Shown in pieces: positions 40,727 through 50,393 of a stretch of DNA of 64,000 nucleotides (position 1 is the first letter of the stretch; each line of letters opens with the position of its first letter). The position numbers and the translations under genes were made by a program. The notes beneath the pieces were generated by a model, which did no database searches, had not been told where the DNA came from, and saw nothing but the letters and a program-made list of their open reading frames with translations. Origin of the DNA: Ulvibacter algarum (GTDB lineage Bacteria > Bacteroidota > Bacteroidia > Flavobacteriales > Flavobacteriaceae); contig CANLBJ010000002.1 of NCBI GenBank assembly GCA_947488905.1, forward strand, positions 1 through 64,000, in the 5' to 3' direction.

Positions 40727-41938
40727 ATGTCTGTGTTAAGCGGAAAGCATATTTTACTAGGAGTAACTGGTGGTATCGCCGCTTATAAGGCAACTTTTTT
40801 AGTACGCGAGTTTATTAAAAAGGGTGCTGAGGTAAAGGTTGTTATGACAGAAGCTGCAAAAGAGTTTGTAACTCCTTTAACGCTTTCTACTCTTTCTAAA
40901 AATGAAGTATACTCTTCATTTACCAATGAAGAAGATAATAATGCCCAATGGAACAACCATGTAGAGTTGGCCCTTTGGGCAGACTTATTTGTGATCGCCC
41001 CAGCGACTGCAAATACGTTGTCAAAAATGGCAAATGGTACTTGTGATAATATTTTATTAGCTTGTTATTTGTCTGCAAAATGTCCAGTTTACTTTGCACC
41101 TGCAATGGATCTAGATATGTATAAACATCCTTCAACACCACAAAGTTTTGAGAAGCTAGCTACCTTCGGAAATATTAAAATTGAAGCGGGTTATGGTGAA
41201 TTAGCAAGTGGGTTAGTGGGACAAGGTAGAATGGCAGAACCTGATGAAATAGCAGTTTTTATTGAAAATGATATTTCAGAAAAACTACCACTTAAGGGTA
41301 AGAAAGTTGTGTTAACAGCTGGTCCTACCTATGAAGCTATTGATCCTGTACGTTTTATAGGAAACCACTCAAGCGGTAAAATGGGATTTGCAATTGCTAA
41401 AGTTGCTGCAAGTTTAGGTGCTCAAGTAACCTTGATTTCTGGGCCTTCTCATCAACAACTGGAACACAGTAGTGTAAACGTTATAAGAGTGACCTCTGCA
41501 GCTCAAATGTATGAACAAGCACATTTGTTTTTTAATGACTGTGACATCGCTATTCTTAGTGCTGCCGTGGCAGATTATCGCCCAGCAACTGTAGCAACTC
41601 AAAAAATTAAGAAAAAAGAGGGTGAGATGACTATTAAGCTAGAAAAGACGCTTGATATTCTAGCATCTCTAGGAAAAATAAAACAAAAACAATTTTTAGT
41701 TGGTTTTGCATTAGAAACTCAAAATGAAGTGGAAAATGCAAAAATTAAAATCAAGAAAAAGAATTTAGACTTAATTGTGTTAAATTCGCTAAACGACAAG
41801 GGAGCAGGTTTTGCAGCAGACACTAACAAAGTGACTTTAATAGATGCAGACAATAAAGCCTACCCTTTTTCAGTTAAACCTAAAGAGGATGTCGCTCACG
41901 ATATTCTAGAACATATTATTAAGACAATTTATGTATAA
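40727..41938 (+). CDS. coaBC: Bifunctional phosphopantothenoylcysteine decarboxylase/synthetase
   Basis: LGVTGGIAAYKA...APATANTLSKMANGTCDNILL...LTAGPTYEAIDPVRFIGNHSSGKMGFAIA. Confidence 0.97.
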   Translation: MSVLSGKHILLGVTGGIAAYKATFLVREFIKKGAEVKVVMTEAAKEFVTPLTLSTLSKNEVYSSFTNEEDNNAQWNNHVELALWADLFVIAPATANTLSKMANGTCDNILLACYLSAKCPVYFAPAMDLDMYKHPSTPQSFEKLATFGNIKIEAGYGELASGLVGQGRMAEPDEIAVFIENDISEKLPLKGKKVVLTAGPTYEAIDPVRFIGNHSSGKMGFAIAKVAASLGAQVTLISGPSHQQLEHSSVNVIRVTSAAQMYEQAHLFFNDCDIAILSAAVADYRPATVATQKIKKKEGEMTIKLEKTLDILASLGKIKQKQFLVGFALETQNEVENAKIKIKKKNLDLIVLNSLNDKGAGFAADTNKVTLIDADNKAYPFSVKPKEDVAHDILEHIIKTIYV

Positions 41939-42818
41939 ATACATACTTCTACTTATAGCTTTTTTTAGTATTGGTGCTCAGGCGCAAGAAATGAATGCTA
42001 CCGTAACTATAGATGCACAACAAACAGGGCAGCCTAACTTTCAGGTTTTTAGAACGCTTGAAAACCAGTTGACAGAATTTATTAATACTACAAGTTGGAC
42101 AGAAGATTCTTATAAAACACAAGAGCGTATTGATGCAAATTTTACTATCATCGTTAGTAGTTTTGATGGTGATGATTTTAATGCTTCATTACAGGTACAA
42201 GCATCTCGTCCTGTTTTTGGGTCAACGTATGATACTCCTATTTACAATTATAATGATAAGGCAATGAGCTTTAATTATAAGGAGTTTGAAAATCTTACTT
42301 TTAACCCTAACACGTATGACTCTAACTTAGTTGCTGTAGTTGTTTTTCATATTTACACAATACTTGGTATGGATGCAGATAGCTTTAGTTTAGGAGGAGG
42401 AGAATCTCATTTTGAAACTGCAAAGCAAATAGTAAACACAGCAGCAAGTAGTAATTTTTCTGGCTGGAAAGCTACAGATGGTCTTCAGTCTAGATATCGT
42501 TTTAATGATGCTTTATTATCTAATGTTTATGATGAGTTTCATACTGCAATGTATCAATATCACAGATTAGGTTTAGACTTAATGCATAACAATCAAAAAG
42601 ATGGAAAGCAAGGTGCTGTAGACGCAATAACTTCTCTAAAAAGTATAAATGACAGACGTCCTAATAGTTTTTTAATAAGAACGTTTTTTGATGCTAAAAG
42701 TGATGAGATTGCTGCAATGTTTTCTGGCGGTCCTAGCGTTGATGTTACAACTCTAATAGATAATCTTAATAGACTAGCTCCTACAAAAAGAACTACTTGG
42801 AGCGCAATTAAATTTTAA
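41931..42818 (+). CDS. DUF4835 family protein (annotated PorD-like in some flavobacteria)
   Basis: Signal peptide; QEMNATVTIDAQQTGQPNFQVFRTLENQLTEFINTTSW; position between coaBC and recN is typical. Confidence 0.85.
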   Translation: MYKYILLLIAFFSIGAQAQEMNATVTIDAQQTGQPNFQVFRTLENQLTEFINTTSWTEDSYKTQERIDANFTIIVSSFDGDDFNASLQVQASRPVFGSTYDTPIYNYNDKAMSFNYKEFENLTFNPNTYDSNLVAVVVFHIYTILGMDADSFSLGGGESHFETAKQIVNTAASSNFSGWKATDGLQSRYRFNDALLSNVYDEFHTAMYQYHRLGLDLMHNNQKDGKQGAVDAITSLKSINDRRPNSFLIRTFFDAKSDEIAAMFSGGPSVDVTTLIDNLNRLAPTKRTTWSAIKF

Positions 42819-42909
42819 GTTTCATTTTACTTGCAGAAAGTGTAATTCTCCTTTACTTTTAAAAGTATATACAGAGAAAAATATTTAAATTTAAATAGAC
42901 ACTACACAC

Positions 42910-44562
42910 TTGATTTCTACACTACTTATAAAAAATTATGCTTTAATAGATGATATTAAAGTTGATATAGACGCAGGACTCACCATAATTACTGGTGAGA
43001 CTGGCGCAGGAAAATCTATTTTGTTAGGTGCTCTAGGCTTACTTTTAGGTAAACGCGCAGATTTAAGTGCGGTAAGAGATGCCTCAAAAAAATGTATTAT
43101 AGAGGGAGAATTTCTTCTGAAACGTTTTGATCTTTCTACCGTGTTCGCTTCATTAGATGTAGATTATGATCCACACACAATTATAAGACGTGAACTTTTG
43201 CCAAGCGGGAAATCTCGTTCTTTTGTAAATGATACACCAGTAACCTTGCAGCAATTGCAGGGTCTAGCGCCATTTTTAGTAGATATTCATAGCCAACACG
43301 AGACTATGACAGTTGCAAGCGAGAAATTTCAGATGGAAATGCTTGATGCTGTTGCAGGTAATAAAAGTATTTTAGAATCTTACCAAGCAGAACTTATAAA
43401 CTATAAAGAGAAGGCTGAGATACTCGCAGGGCTTATTTATAAAAAAGAAACAGTAGATAAAGAGCTAGATTATAATTCATTTTTATTTAATGAATTACAA
43501 GAAGCAAACCTATCAAAAATAGACCAACCAACACTTGAAGAGCAACTTCAAAACCTTCAAAATAGTGAAGAAATTACAGAGAAATTATCTCACGCATTAC
43601 AATTACTTGATGCAGAAGATGTAGGTGCTATTGCTGTAATTAAAGAAGCAAGATTAGCGCTAGGTCGTGTAAAAGGATATTCTGTTTATTATAATGAATT
43701 GTGGGAGCGTTTACAGAGCGTAGTCATAGAACTAGAAGACATAGAAGAAGAGATAAATACCTCTTCTCAAAAAGTAGATACAGCACCAGAATTACTTGAA
43801 GAAGTAACTGCAAAATTACAGTTGCTTTATCAATTGCAACAAAAACATAAAGTACAAACTGTAGCAGAGCTTATAGAAATAGAACAGCAGCTAGGTGAAA
43901 AAATAGATATTACTGGATCGCTTGAAGACCAAATAACTGCTATTGAAAAAGATAAAATTTCCGCAGCAAAAAAACTAGATGTACTCTCAAAGCAATTGCA
44001 CGATAGAAGAATAGAGATTTTTCCAGTACTCAAACAAAAATTAGAAAGTGTTTTGTTAGATTTAGGATTGCCTAACGCTACGTTTACACTATCACTTGAG
44101 GCAACTGAACACTATAAGATGGACGGTAAAGATGCTTTACAATTATTGTTTACTGCAAATAAGGGTACAAAACCTGGGCTCTTAAAAAAAGTAGCTTCTG
44201 GTGGAGAGTTAAGCAGGATAATGCTTGCAATAAAAGCCATACTAGCAGGGTATAAAAGATTGCCAACTATTATATTTGACGAAATAGACACTGGTGTATC
44301 TGGAGAGATAGCGCTTAAAATGGCACATATTTTAGAGCAAATGGGTAGTACAATGCAGTTAGTGAGTATCACGCATTTACCACAAATAGCATCAAAAGGA
44401 AAGCACCATTTAAAAGTATACAAAAAAGATGTAGACGGTAAGACTGCTACTTTTATTGAAAAATTAAACAAAGAAGATCGAATAAGAGAGATAGCGATGA
44501 TGCTAGGGGGACAGAACATTACCACAACGGCCTTAGAGCACGCTACTCAATTATTGAAATAA
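42910..44562 (+). CDS. recN: DNA repair protein RecN (TTG start)
   Basis: LLIKNYALIDDIKVDIDAGLTIITGETGAGKSILLGALGLLLGKRAD...VASGGELSRIMLAIKAILA...IIFDEIDTGVSGEIA. Confidence 0.97.
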   Translation: MISTLLIKNYALIDDIKVDIDAGLTIITGETGAGKSILLGALGLLLGKRADLSAVRDASKKCIIEGEFLLKRFDLSTVFASLDVDYDPHTIIRRELLPSGKSRSFVNDTPVTLQQLQGLAPFLVDIHSQHETMTVASEKFQMEMLDAVAGNKSILESYQAELINYKEKAEILAGLIYKKETVDKELDYNSFLFNELQEANLSKIDQPTLEEQLQNLQNSEEITEKLSHALQLLDAEDVGAIAVIKEARLALGRVKGYSVYYNELWERLQSVVIELEDIEEEINTSSQKVDTAPELLEEVTAKLQLLYQLQQKHKVQTVAELIEIEQQLGEKIDITGSLEDQITAIEKDKISAAKKLDVLSKQLHDRRIEIFPVLKQKLESVLLDLGLPNATFTLSLEATEHYKMDGKDALQLLFTANKGTKPGLLKKVASGGELSRIMLAIKAILAGYKRLPTIIFDEIDTGVSGEIALKMAHILEQMGSTMQLVSITHLPQIASKGKHHLKVYKKDVDGKTATFIEKLNKEDRIREIAMMLGGQNITTTALEHATQLLK

Positions 44563-44598
44563 GAACTATATTTACATTAAATTAAACTGACCAAAATT

Positions 44599-45414
44599 AT
44601 GAATTACAATTTATTAAAAGGAAAGAGAGGGATTATTTTTGGAGCTCTAGATGCAAATTCTATCGCTTGGAAAACAGCAGAAAGAGTGCATGAAGAAGGA
44701 GGGCAGTTTGTCCTAACTAATGCGCCAATTGCGCTACGTATGGGTACTATTAATGAATTAGCAGAAAAAACGAACTCACAAGTTATACCAGCAGATGCAA
44801 CTAGTATTGAAGATCTAGAAAATCTAGTAGATCAAGCTATGGAAATTCTAGGAGGTAAAATTGATTTTGTATTACACTCTATAGGGATGTCTGTAAATGT
44901 AAGAAAAGGAAAAGCTTACACAGATCAAAACTATGATTGGACTCATAAAGGGTGGGATATCTCTGCAGGTTCTTTTCATAAAACAATGAGCGTTTTATAC
45001 AAGAAAGATGCAATGAATGAATGGGGTAGTATCGTAGCATTGACCTATATGGCGGCACAACGTGTTTTTCCAGATTACAATGATATGGCAGATAATAAGG
45101 CATATCTTGAGTCTATTGCACGTAGTTTTGGGTATTTCTTTGGTCGTGATAAAAATGTACGTGTAAACACCATCTCTCAATCTCCTACGCCTACTACGGC
45201 TGGACAAGGGGTAAAAGGGTTTGATGGTTTTATTGCTTATGCAGATAAAATGTCACCGTTAGGTAACGCGACAGGTGAAGACTGTGCAAACTATACGGTA
45301 GCAATGTTTAGTGATTTAACAAAAAGAGTTACACTACAAAACCTATTTAACGATGGCGGATTCTCAAATATGGGAGTAAGTACTGCCGTTATGGATAAAT
45401 TTATTGAAGAGTAA
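44599..45414 (+). CDS. fabI: Enoyl-[acyl-carrier-protein] reductase (NADH)
   Basis: LLKGKRGIIFGALDANSIAWKTAERVHEEG...VLHSIGMS...GWDISAGSFHKTMSVL...YMAAQRVFPDYN. Confidence 0.95.
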   Translation: MNYNLLKGKRGIIFGALDANSIAWKTAERVHEEGGQFVLTNAPIALRMGTINELAEKTNSQVIPADATSIEDLENLVDQAMEILGGKIDFVLHSIGMSVNVRKGKAYTDQNYDWTHKGWDISAGSFHKTMSVLYKKDAMNEWGSIVALTYMAAQRVFPDYNDMADNKAYLESIARSFGYFFGRDKNVRVNTISQSPTPTTAGQGVKGFDGFIAYADKMSPLGNATGEDCANYTVAMFSDLTKRVTLQNLFNDGGFSNMGVSTAVMDKFIEE

Positions 45415-45438
45415 CAACTATATTATTATATAATATTA

Positions 45439-45465
45439 AAGCCATCCTTCGGGATGGCTTTTTTT
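45439..45465 (+). terminator. Rho-independent terminator of fabI
   Basis: AAGCCATCC-TTCG-GGATGGCTT stem with UUCG tetraloop followed by a T tract. Confidence 0.95.
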
Positions 45466-45471
45466 ATTGCT

Positions 45472-45479
45472 TATTTTTG
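45472..45479 (+). promoter_or_regulatory. Putative -7 element TATTTTTG of the glycosyltransferase gene
   Basis: TAnnTTTG ending 4 nt before the probable ATG at 45484 and 6 nt after the fabI terminator T tract. Confidence 0.5.
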
Positions 45480-45483
45480 CGAG

Positions 45484-46485
45484 ATGCAGTTATCCTATTC
45501 TTTTATTATTCCTGTTTATAACAGACCCGATGAGGTAGAAGAGCTTTTAGAGAGTCTCTCAAAAATGGAGGGTAATATCCCTTCGGAAATATTAATAATA
45601 GAAGATGGCTCTACTATTTTATGTAAAGAGGTATGTGACAAATATGCTGCTGTATTAGATATTGAGTATTTCAGTAAGGAAAATTCTGGACCGGGAGCTT
45701 CACGTAATTACGGAATGCAACGAGCAAAAGGTAATTACTTTATTATTCTTGATAGCGATTGCATATTGCCACCACAATATTTAAAAACTGTAGATGCTTT
45801 TTTGCAAAAAAGGTATGTGGATTGTTATGGTGGGGCAGATGCAGCGCACGATTCTTTTACACCATTACAGAAAGCAATAAACTATACAATGACCTCCTTT
45901 TTTACCACCGGAGGTATACGCGGAAGCAAAAAAAGTGTCTCAAAATTTGAACCTCGTAGTTTTAATATGGGTATTTCAAAAGAAGTATTTGAAGCCACAG
46001 CAGGGTACGCAAAAATACACCCTGGTGAAGATCCAGATTTGTCACACAGAATATTGAAAACTGGTTTTAAAACCGCTTTTTTGCCAGATGCATATGTTTT
46101 TCATAAACGTAGAATCTCTTGGAGTAAATTTTACCAACAAGTGCGTAAGTTTGGGTTAGTAAGGCCTATACTTTCTACTTGGCATCCTGAGGCAGCAAAA
46201 ATCACATTCTGGTTACCTACCGTCTTTGTGTTTTTTGTAATAGGTAGTTTATTGTTAGGTGTGGTAGTAAATTCTATATTATTGGTTCCGTTAGGTTTAT
46301 ATTTACTTTTATTATTTATAGACAGTTTAATAAAAAACAAGAGTTTAAAAGTCGCTATTTTAAGTATCGCAGCTGTGTTTGTGCAATTTTTTGGGTACGG
46401 AGTCGCTTTTTTAAAATCTACTTTTTATATTAGACTATTGGGGCGAGATCCTATAAAACAGTTTCCATTTTTATTTTTTAAATAA
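45484..46485 (+). CDS. Family 2 glycosyltransferase with C-terminal TM region
   Basis: MQLSYSFIIPVYNRPDEVEELLESL...GPGASRNYGMQRAKGNYFIILDSDC; start trimmed from 45454, which lies inside the terminator. Confidence 0.93.
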   Translation: MQLSYSFIIPVYNRPDEVEELLESLSKMEGNIPSEILIIEDGSTILCKEVCDKYAAVLDIEYFSKENSGPGASRNYGMQRAKGNYFIILDSDCILPPQYLKTVDAFLQKRYVDCYGGADAAHDSFTPLQKAINYTMTSFFTTGGIRGSKKSVSKFEPRSFNMGISKEVFEATAGYAKIHPGEDPDLSHRILKTGFKTAFLPDAYVFHKRRISWSKFYQQVRKFGLVRPILSTWHPEAAKITFWLPTVFVFFVIGSLLLGVVVNSILLVPLGLYLLLLFIDSLIKNKSLKVAILSIAAVFVQFFGYGVAFLKSTFYIRLLGRDPIKQFPFLFFK

Positions 46486-46490
46486 AACAA

Positions 46491-47441
46491 TTGATCACAT
46501 CTAATTTTCATATTAAAAACTCAAAGTGGAGAACTTTTTTTTTCTTCCTGCTTGTGGCGTCTTTGTTTTGGGTATTAACTAAAATTAGTAAAGAGTTTGC
46601 TGCACCAATAACTACAGGTATTCAATATATAAATGTTCCAGAGACTTTATCTATAAAAGACGCAAATGTAGATGAGCTATCATTTAATTTATTTACTAAT
46701 GGTTATAATTTTTTAGGTTATAAATTAAAGCCGCCAGTATTATCTATTGATGTTTCAAAATATATTAGTGATAATAAGAGTACGATAACAATAACGAGTG
46801 AGCAGCTTTTAAAAGAAATTAATCTTCAATTTCCTTCTATTAGTTCTGCAAATACACTAAATATTGATGTGTTGACGCTAACGGTAGATCCTATTGTGCG
46901 TAAAAAAATACCAGTTGTAATTAAAAATAATGCCTCTTATAAAAAGGGTTTTAGACGTATAGGACCAATTGTTGTAAAACCAGATTCTATTTTTGTTTCT
47001 GGTCCGCAAATAAATGTAAAAACCATAGATAGTATTGTCACAGAAGTATTAGTTGTTGATTTACTAGACAGTGATATATCAAAAAAAGTAAAGGTTATTA
47101 GACCTAAGGTTAAAGGGGTTACTCTGTCTAATGAGACAGTATCTGTTTTTTGGAAAGTAAAAGAAGTGGCACAAAAAGAATTTGAAATCCCTATTGATTT
47201 GATTAATAAGCCTACGGGAGAAATAATAAAAATGATCCCCAATAAAGTTAAAATTCGTGTAGATGTTACCTTAGATAATTTTAATGAAATTAAAGCTTCA
47301 GACTTTAAAATCATTTGTGATTATAATGAACGTAACCTCGACGAAAACTTTATGATTGCACATCTACAAAAAAATACAGAAAAGGTAGAACACATAGAGC
47401 TCACAACACAAAAAATAGATTTTTTAACTTTCAAAGAATGA
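46491..47441 (+). CDS. YbbR-like domain protein (TTG start)
   Basis: N-terminal TM anchor, FWVLTKISKEFAAPITTGIQYINVPETL..., repeated YbbR-like beta modules; overlaps coaE start. Confidence 0.85.
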   Translation: MITSNFHIKNSKWRTFFFFLLVASLFWVLTKISKEFAAPITTGIQYINVPETLSIKDANVDELSFNLFTNGYNFLGYKLKPPVLSIDVSKYISDNKSTITITSEQLLKEINLQFPSISSANTLNIDVLTLTVDPIVRKKIPVVIKNNASYKKGFRRIGPIVVKPDSIFVSGPQINVKTIDSIVTEVLVVDLLDSDISKKVKVIRPKVKGVTLSNETVSVFWKVKEVAQKEFEIPIDLINKPTGEIIKMIPNKVKIRVDVTLDNFNEIKASDFKIICDYNERNLDENFMIAHLQKNTEKVEHIELTTQKIDFLTFKE

Positions 47442-48022
47442 AAATAGTAGGTTTAACAGGTGGTATAGGAAGTGGTAAAAGTACTGTTGCAGCTATGTTT
47501 GCAGATTTGGGAGTGCCTATTTTTATTACAGATAATGAAGGGCGACGCCTATTAAATAAATCTAAAGTTGTACGTAAAAAAGTAATTAGCCTGCTTGGTG
47601 AAGAGGCTTATATAGATAATCTCCCAGATAGAAAATTTATTGCTTCACGTGTGTTTAATGATAAAGAATTATTAGCATCTTTAAATGCTATTATCCACCC
47701 AAAAGTCGCTCAAAATTTTAAAAGATGGGTTGCAAAACAGGATGCTCCTTATTGCATCAAAGAGTCTGCAATTTTATTTGAGACTGGAGGTGATGCTCAT
47801 TGTGATGCTACTATCACTGTAGCGGTGCCGTTAGAAGAAAGAATAAAAAGAGTTTTAAAAAGAGATGCTACCACACTAGAAGATGTTGAAGCTAGACTAA
47901 GAAATCAGCAAAATGACGATTATCGTATAGATAAATCGGATTATGTGATAACAAATATTTTAATAGAAGACACCCTTAAGCAAGTTGTAAGTATCCATAA
48001 ACTGCTACTAGAGCTTGTATAG
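47438..48022 (+). CDS. coaE: Dephospho-CoA kinase
   Basis: MKIVGLTGGIGSGKSTVAAMFADLGVPIFITDNEGRRLL...LNAIIHPKV. Confidence 0.96.
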   Translation: MKIVGLTGGIGSGKSTVAAMFADLGVPIFITDNEGRRLLNKSKVVRKKVISLLGEEAYIDNLPDRKFIASRVFNDKELLASLNAIIHPKVAQNFKRWVAKQDAPYCIKESAILFETGGDAHCDATITVAVPLEERIKRVLKRDATTLEDVEARLRNQQNDDYRIDKSDYVITNILIEDTLKQVVSIHKLLLELV

Positions 48023-48093
48023 ACCATCATTGAGTTTTGTTAACATTTGGTTAAAAGGTATAGCGATAAATGTTAAAGGACTATTTTTGATAA

Positions 48094-49623
48094 ATGAACA
48101 AAAGACTTTTAGTTTTACTGCTCGTTTTTATGAGTTTATCCCTACTAGGGATAATTTTTGTTCAGGGGTATTGGATTAGAAATGCATACCTCACTACAGA
48201 AGATCAATATGTTACAAATATTAGAAATTCTCTAATTGATACGGCTAAAAAGATTCAATTAAAGGAATTAGATGAGTATTATTCAGTTTACTTTGATATT
48301 ATAGATAGCTCTGATAATAAGATTCCTCTTAGTGACCTAATTTATGCTTTACGTAAAGATAGTGGTACAGAGGAGTTACTTTTTTCTGAATCAGTTATTG
48401 AAGAAGACTTTAAATTATCCTCAAATTTAATTTTAGAAAAAAAAGACGTAAAAATAATAAATCAAATAAAGTCTAAAGTTGTAGAAGATATTACTGGAGG
48501 TCAAGATGAAAACTATTTAAGAAGTTTAAAACAATACGAGCGTAACCAGTTTGAAAGTGTATTTAAGCAAATATCATCAGAAACACCTATACATAAAAGA
48601 GTGTCTCAAAAAGATATTAGACTAATACTTGATCAAGAATTAGAAAAGCGTAGAGTAGATCCTGTCTATGAGTTTTCTGTTTTTAGTCACGACCTTGCTA
48701 CTAATGTTAGTACAGAAGATTTTTCACTTGATCCAGAAACAACTTATAGTGTAGCGTTGTTTGTAGACGAAAGATTAGAGCCAAAATATCAGCTCTTTGT
48801 TAATTTTGTAAATCAAGATAGAGTAGTTTTAGATAGTATATTAGGTATGGCAATCTTGTCGCTTATTTTTACTGCAGTAATTATTTTGGCATTTTATAGT
48901 GCCGTTAAGCAGATATTTCAACAACGTCAAATATCTCAAATAAAAACAGACTTTATAAATAATATGACCCACGAGTTTAAAACGCCAATAGCGACTATAA
49001 ACTTAGCATTAGATTCTCTTAAAAACCCAAAGGTTAAAGATAATAAGGAGTTTTTAGATCGTTACCTTGGTATGATTAGAGAAGAAAATAAAAGAATGCA
49101 CGCACAGGTAGAAAACGTGTTAAGAATCTCTAAGCTTGATAAGAACGAACTTGATTTACCTAAGGAGCGTGTTAAATTGCACGATGTTATAGAAGATGCA
49201 ATATCTCATGTGCAGCTTATTGTAGAGGACAGAAATGGATATGTAAATACTCATTTTGGAGCATTTAAAAGCTCTGTGTTAGCTAATGATTCTCACTTAA
49301 CAAATGTGATTGTCAATATTCTAGATAATGCTATTAAATATAGTGAGGATGCCCCAAAAATTGATGTATTGACAGAGAACGTAAAAGACTCTATCATACT
49401 CAAAATAAGAGATCAAGGAATAGGGATGTCTAAAGGAGCATCAAAAAAAATATTTGAAAAATTTTACAGAGTTTCTACAGGAGACGTTCATAATGTAAAA
49501 GGTCACGGTTTAGGGCTTGCATATGTAAAACAAATTCTAGACGATCACGACGCAGAAATTTACGTAGAATCTGAACCAAATAAAGGAACAACATTTATAA
49601 TTAAACTTCACTTAATAACTTAA
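48094..49623 (+). CDS. Membrane sensor histidine kinase
   Basis: FINNMTHEFKTPIATINLALDSL (H box), NVIVNILDNAIKYSE, KGHGLGLAYVKQILDDH. Confidence 0.96.
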   Translation: MNKRLLVLLLVFMSLSLLGIIFVQGYWIRNAYLTTEDQYVTNIRNSLIDTAKKIQLKELDEYYSVYFDIIDSSDNKIPLSDLIYALRKDSGTEELLFSESVIEEDFKLSSNLILEKKDVKIINQIKSKVVEDITGGQDENYLRSLKQYERNQFESVFKQISSETPIHKRVSQKDIRLILDQELEKRRVDPVYEFSVFSHDLATNVSTEDFSLDPETTYSVALFVDERLEPKYQLFVNFVNQDRVVLDSILGMAILSLIFTAVIILAFYSAVKQIFQQRQISQIKTDFINNMTHEFKTPIATINLALDSLKNPKVKDNKEFLDRYLGMIREENKRMHAQVENVLRISKLDKNELDLPKERVKLHDVIEDAISHVQLIVEDRNGYVNTHFGAFKSSVLANDSHLTNVIVNILDNAIKYSEDAPKIDVLTENVKDSIILKIRDQGIGMSKGASKKIFEKFYRVSTGDVHNVKGHGLGLAYVKQILDDHDAEIYVESEPNKGTTFIIKLHLIT

Positions 49624-49626
49624 TAT

Positions 49627-50343
49627 ATGGAAACTGAAAACAAAAAAATACTACTAGTAGAAGACGATCCAAATTTTGGAACTGTTCTTAAAGATTATTT
49701 ATACATGAATGACTACAATGTTACTCATGCAAAAAATGGAATGGAAGGTTTTGAGAAGTTTAAAAAAGACGATTATGATCTTTGTATTCTAGATGTAATG
49801 ATGCCATATAAAGATGGATTTACATTAGCAAAAGAGATTCGTGAAAAAAATGCAGAAGTGCCTATTATTTTCTTGACAGCAAAAGCTATGAAAGAAGATG
49901 TATTAAAAGGGTATAAAGTTGGGGCAGATGACTACCTTAATAAGCCTTTTGATAGTGAGGTTTTATTGATGAAAATTAAAGCAATAATACAGCGCAAAGC
50001 AACAGATAGTGTAGCAGATAGCAAACAGTTTGAATTTGAAATTGGTAATTTCTTCTTAAACTCAAAGCTACGTTTCTTAACATACAATAAAGAAAACCCA
50101 ATTAAGCTTTCTCCAAAAGAAAACGAATTATTACGTTTACTTGCGTTACATAAAAACGACTTAATGCCTAGAGAATTGGCATTAACAAAAATATGGCGTG
50201 ATGACAATTACTTCACTTCAAGAAGTATGGATGTTTATATAGCAAAACTGCGTAAATATCTAAGTAAAGAAGATGATGTTGAGATTATCAATATTCACGG
50301 AGAAGGATTTAGACTTCTAGTGAAAAGTGAAGTAGACAATTAA
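49627..50343 (+). CDS. OmpR/PhoB-type response regulator
   Basis: ILLVEDDPNFGTVLKDYL...DLCILDVMMPYKDGF...IIFLTAKAMKEDVLKGYKVGADDYLNKPF, winged-helix DNA-binding C-terminus. Confidence 0.97.
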   Translation: METENKKILLVEDDPNFGTVLKDYLYMNDYNVTHAKNGMEGFEKFKKDDYDLCILDVMMPYKDGFTLAKEIREKNAEVPIIFLTAKAMKEDVLKGYKVGADDYLNKPFDSEVLLMKIKAIIQRKATDSVADSKQFEFEIGNFFLNSKLRFLTYNKENPIKLSPKENELLRLLALHKNDLMPRELALTKIWRDDNYFTSRSMDVYIAKLRKYLSKEDDVEIINIHGEGFRLLVKSEVDN

Positions 50344-50360
50344 TACTAGTATTTTAAAAT

Positions 50361-50393
50361 AAAAAAAGCGCCTTAATTTAGGGCGCTTTTTTT
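50361..50393. terminator. Bidirectional terminator between the response regulator gene and miaA
   Basis: AAAAAAAGCGCC / GGCGCTTTTTTT inverted repeat around TTAATTTAG; stop codon of miaA falls within it. Confidence 0.92.

Noticed and set aside
45454-45483. Upstream ATG of the glycosyltransferase ORF
   Set aside because: Lies inside the fabI terminator hairpin and upstream of the putative promoter; MQLSYSFIIPVYN at 45484 is the natural start.
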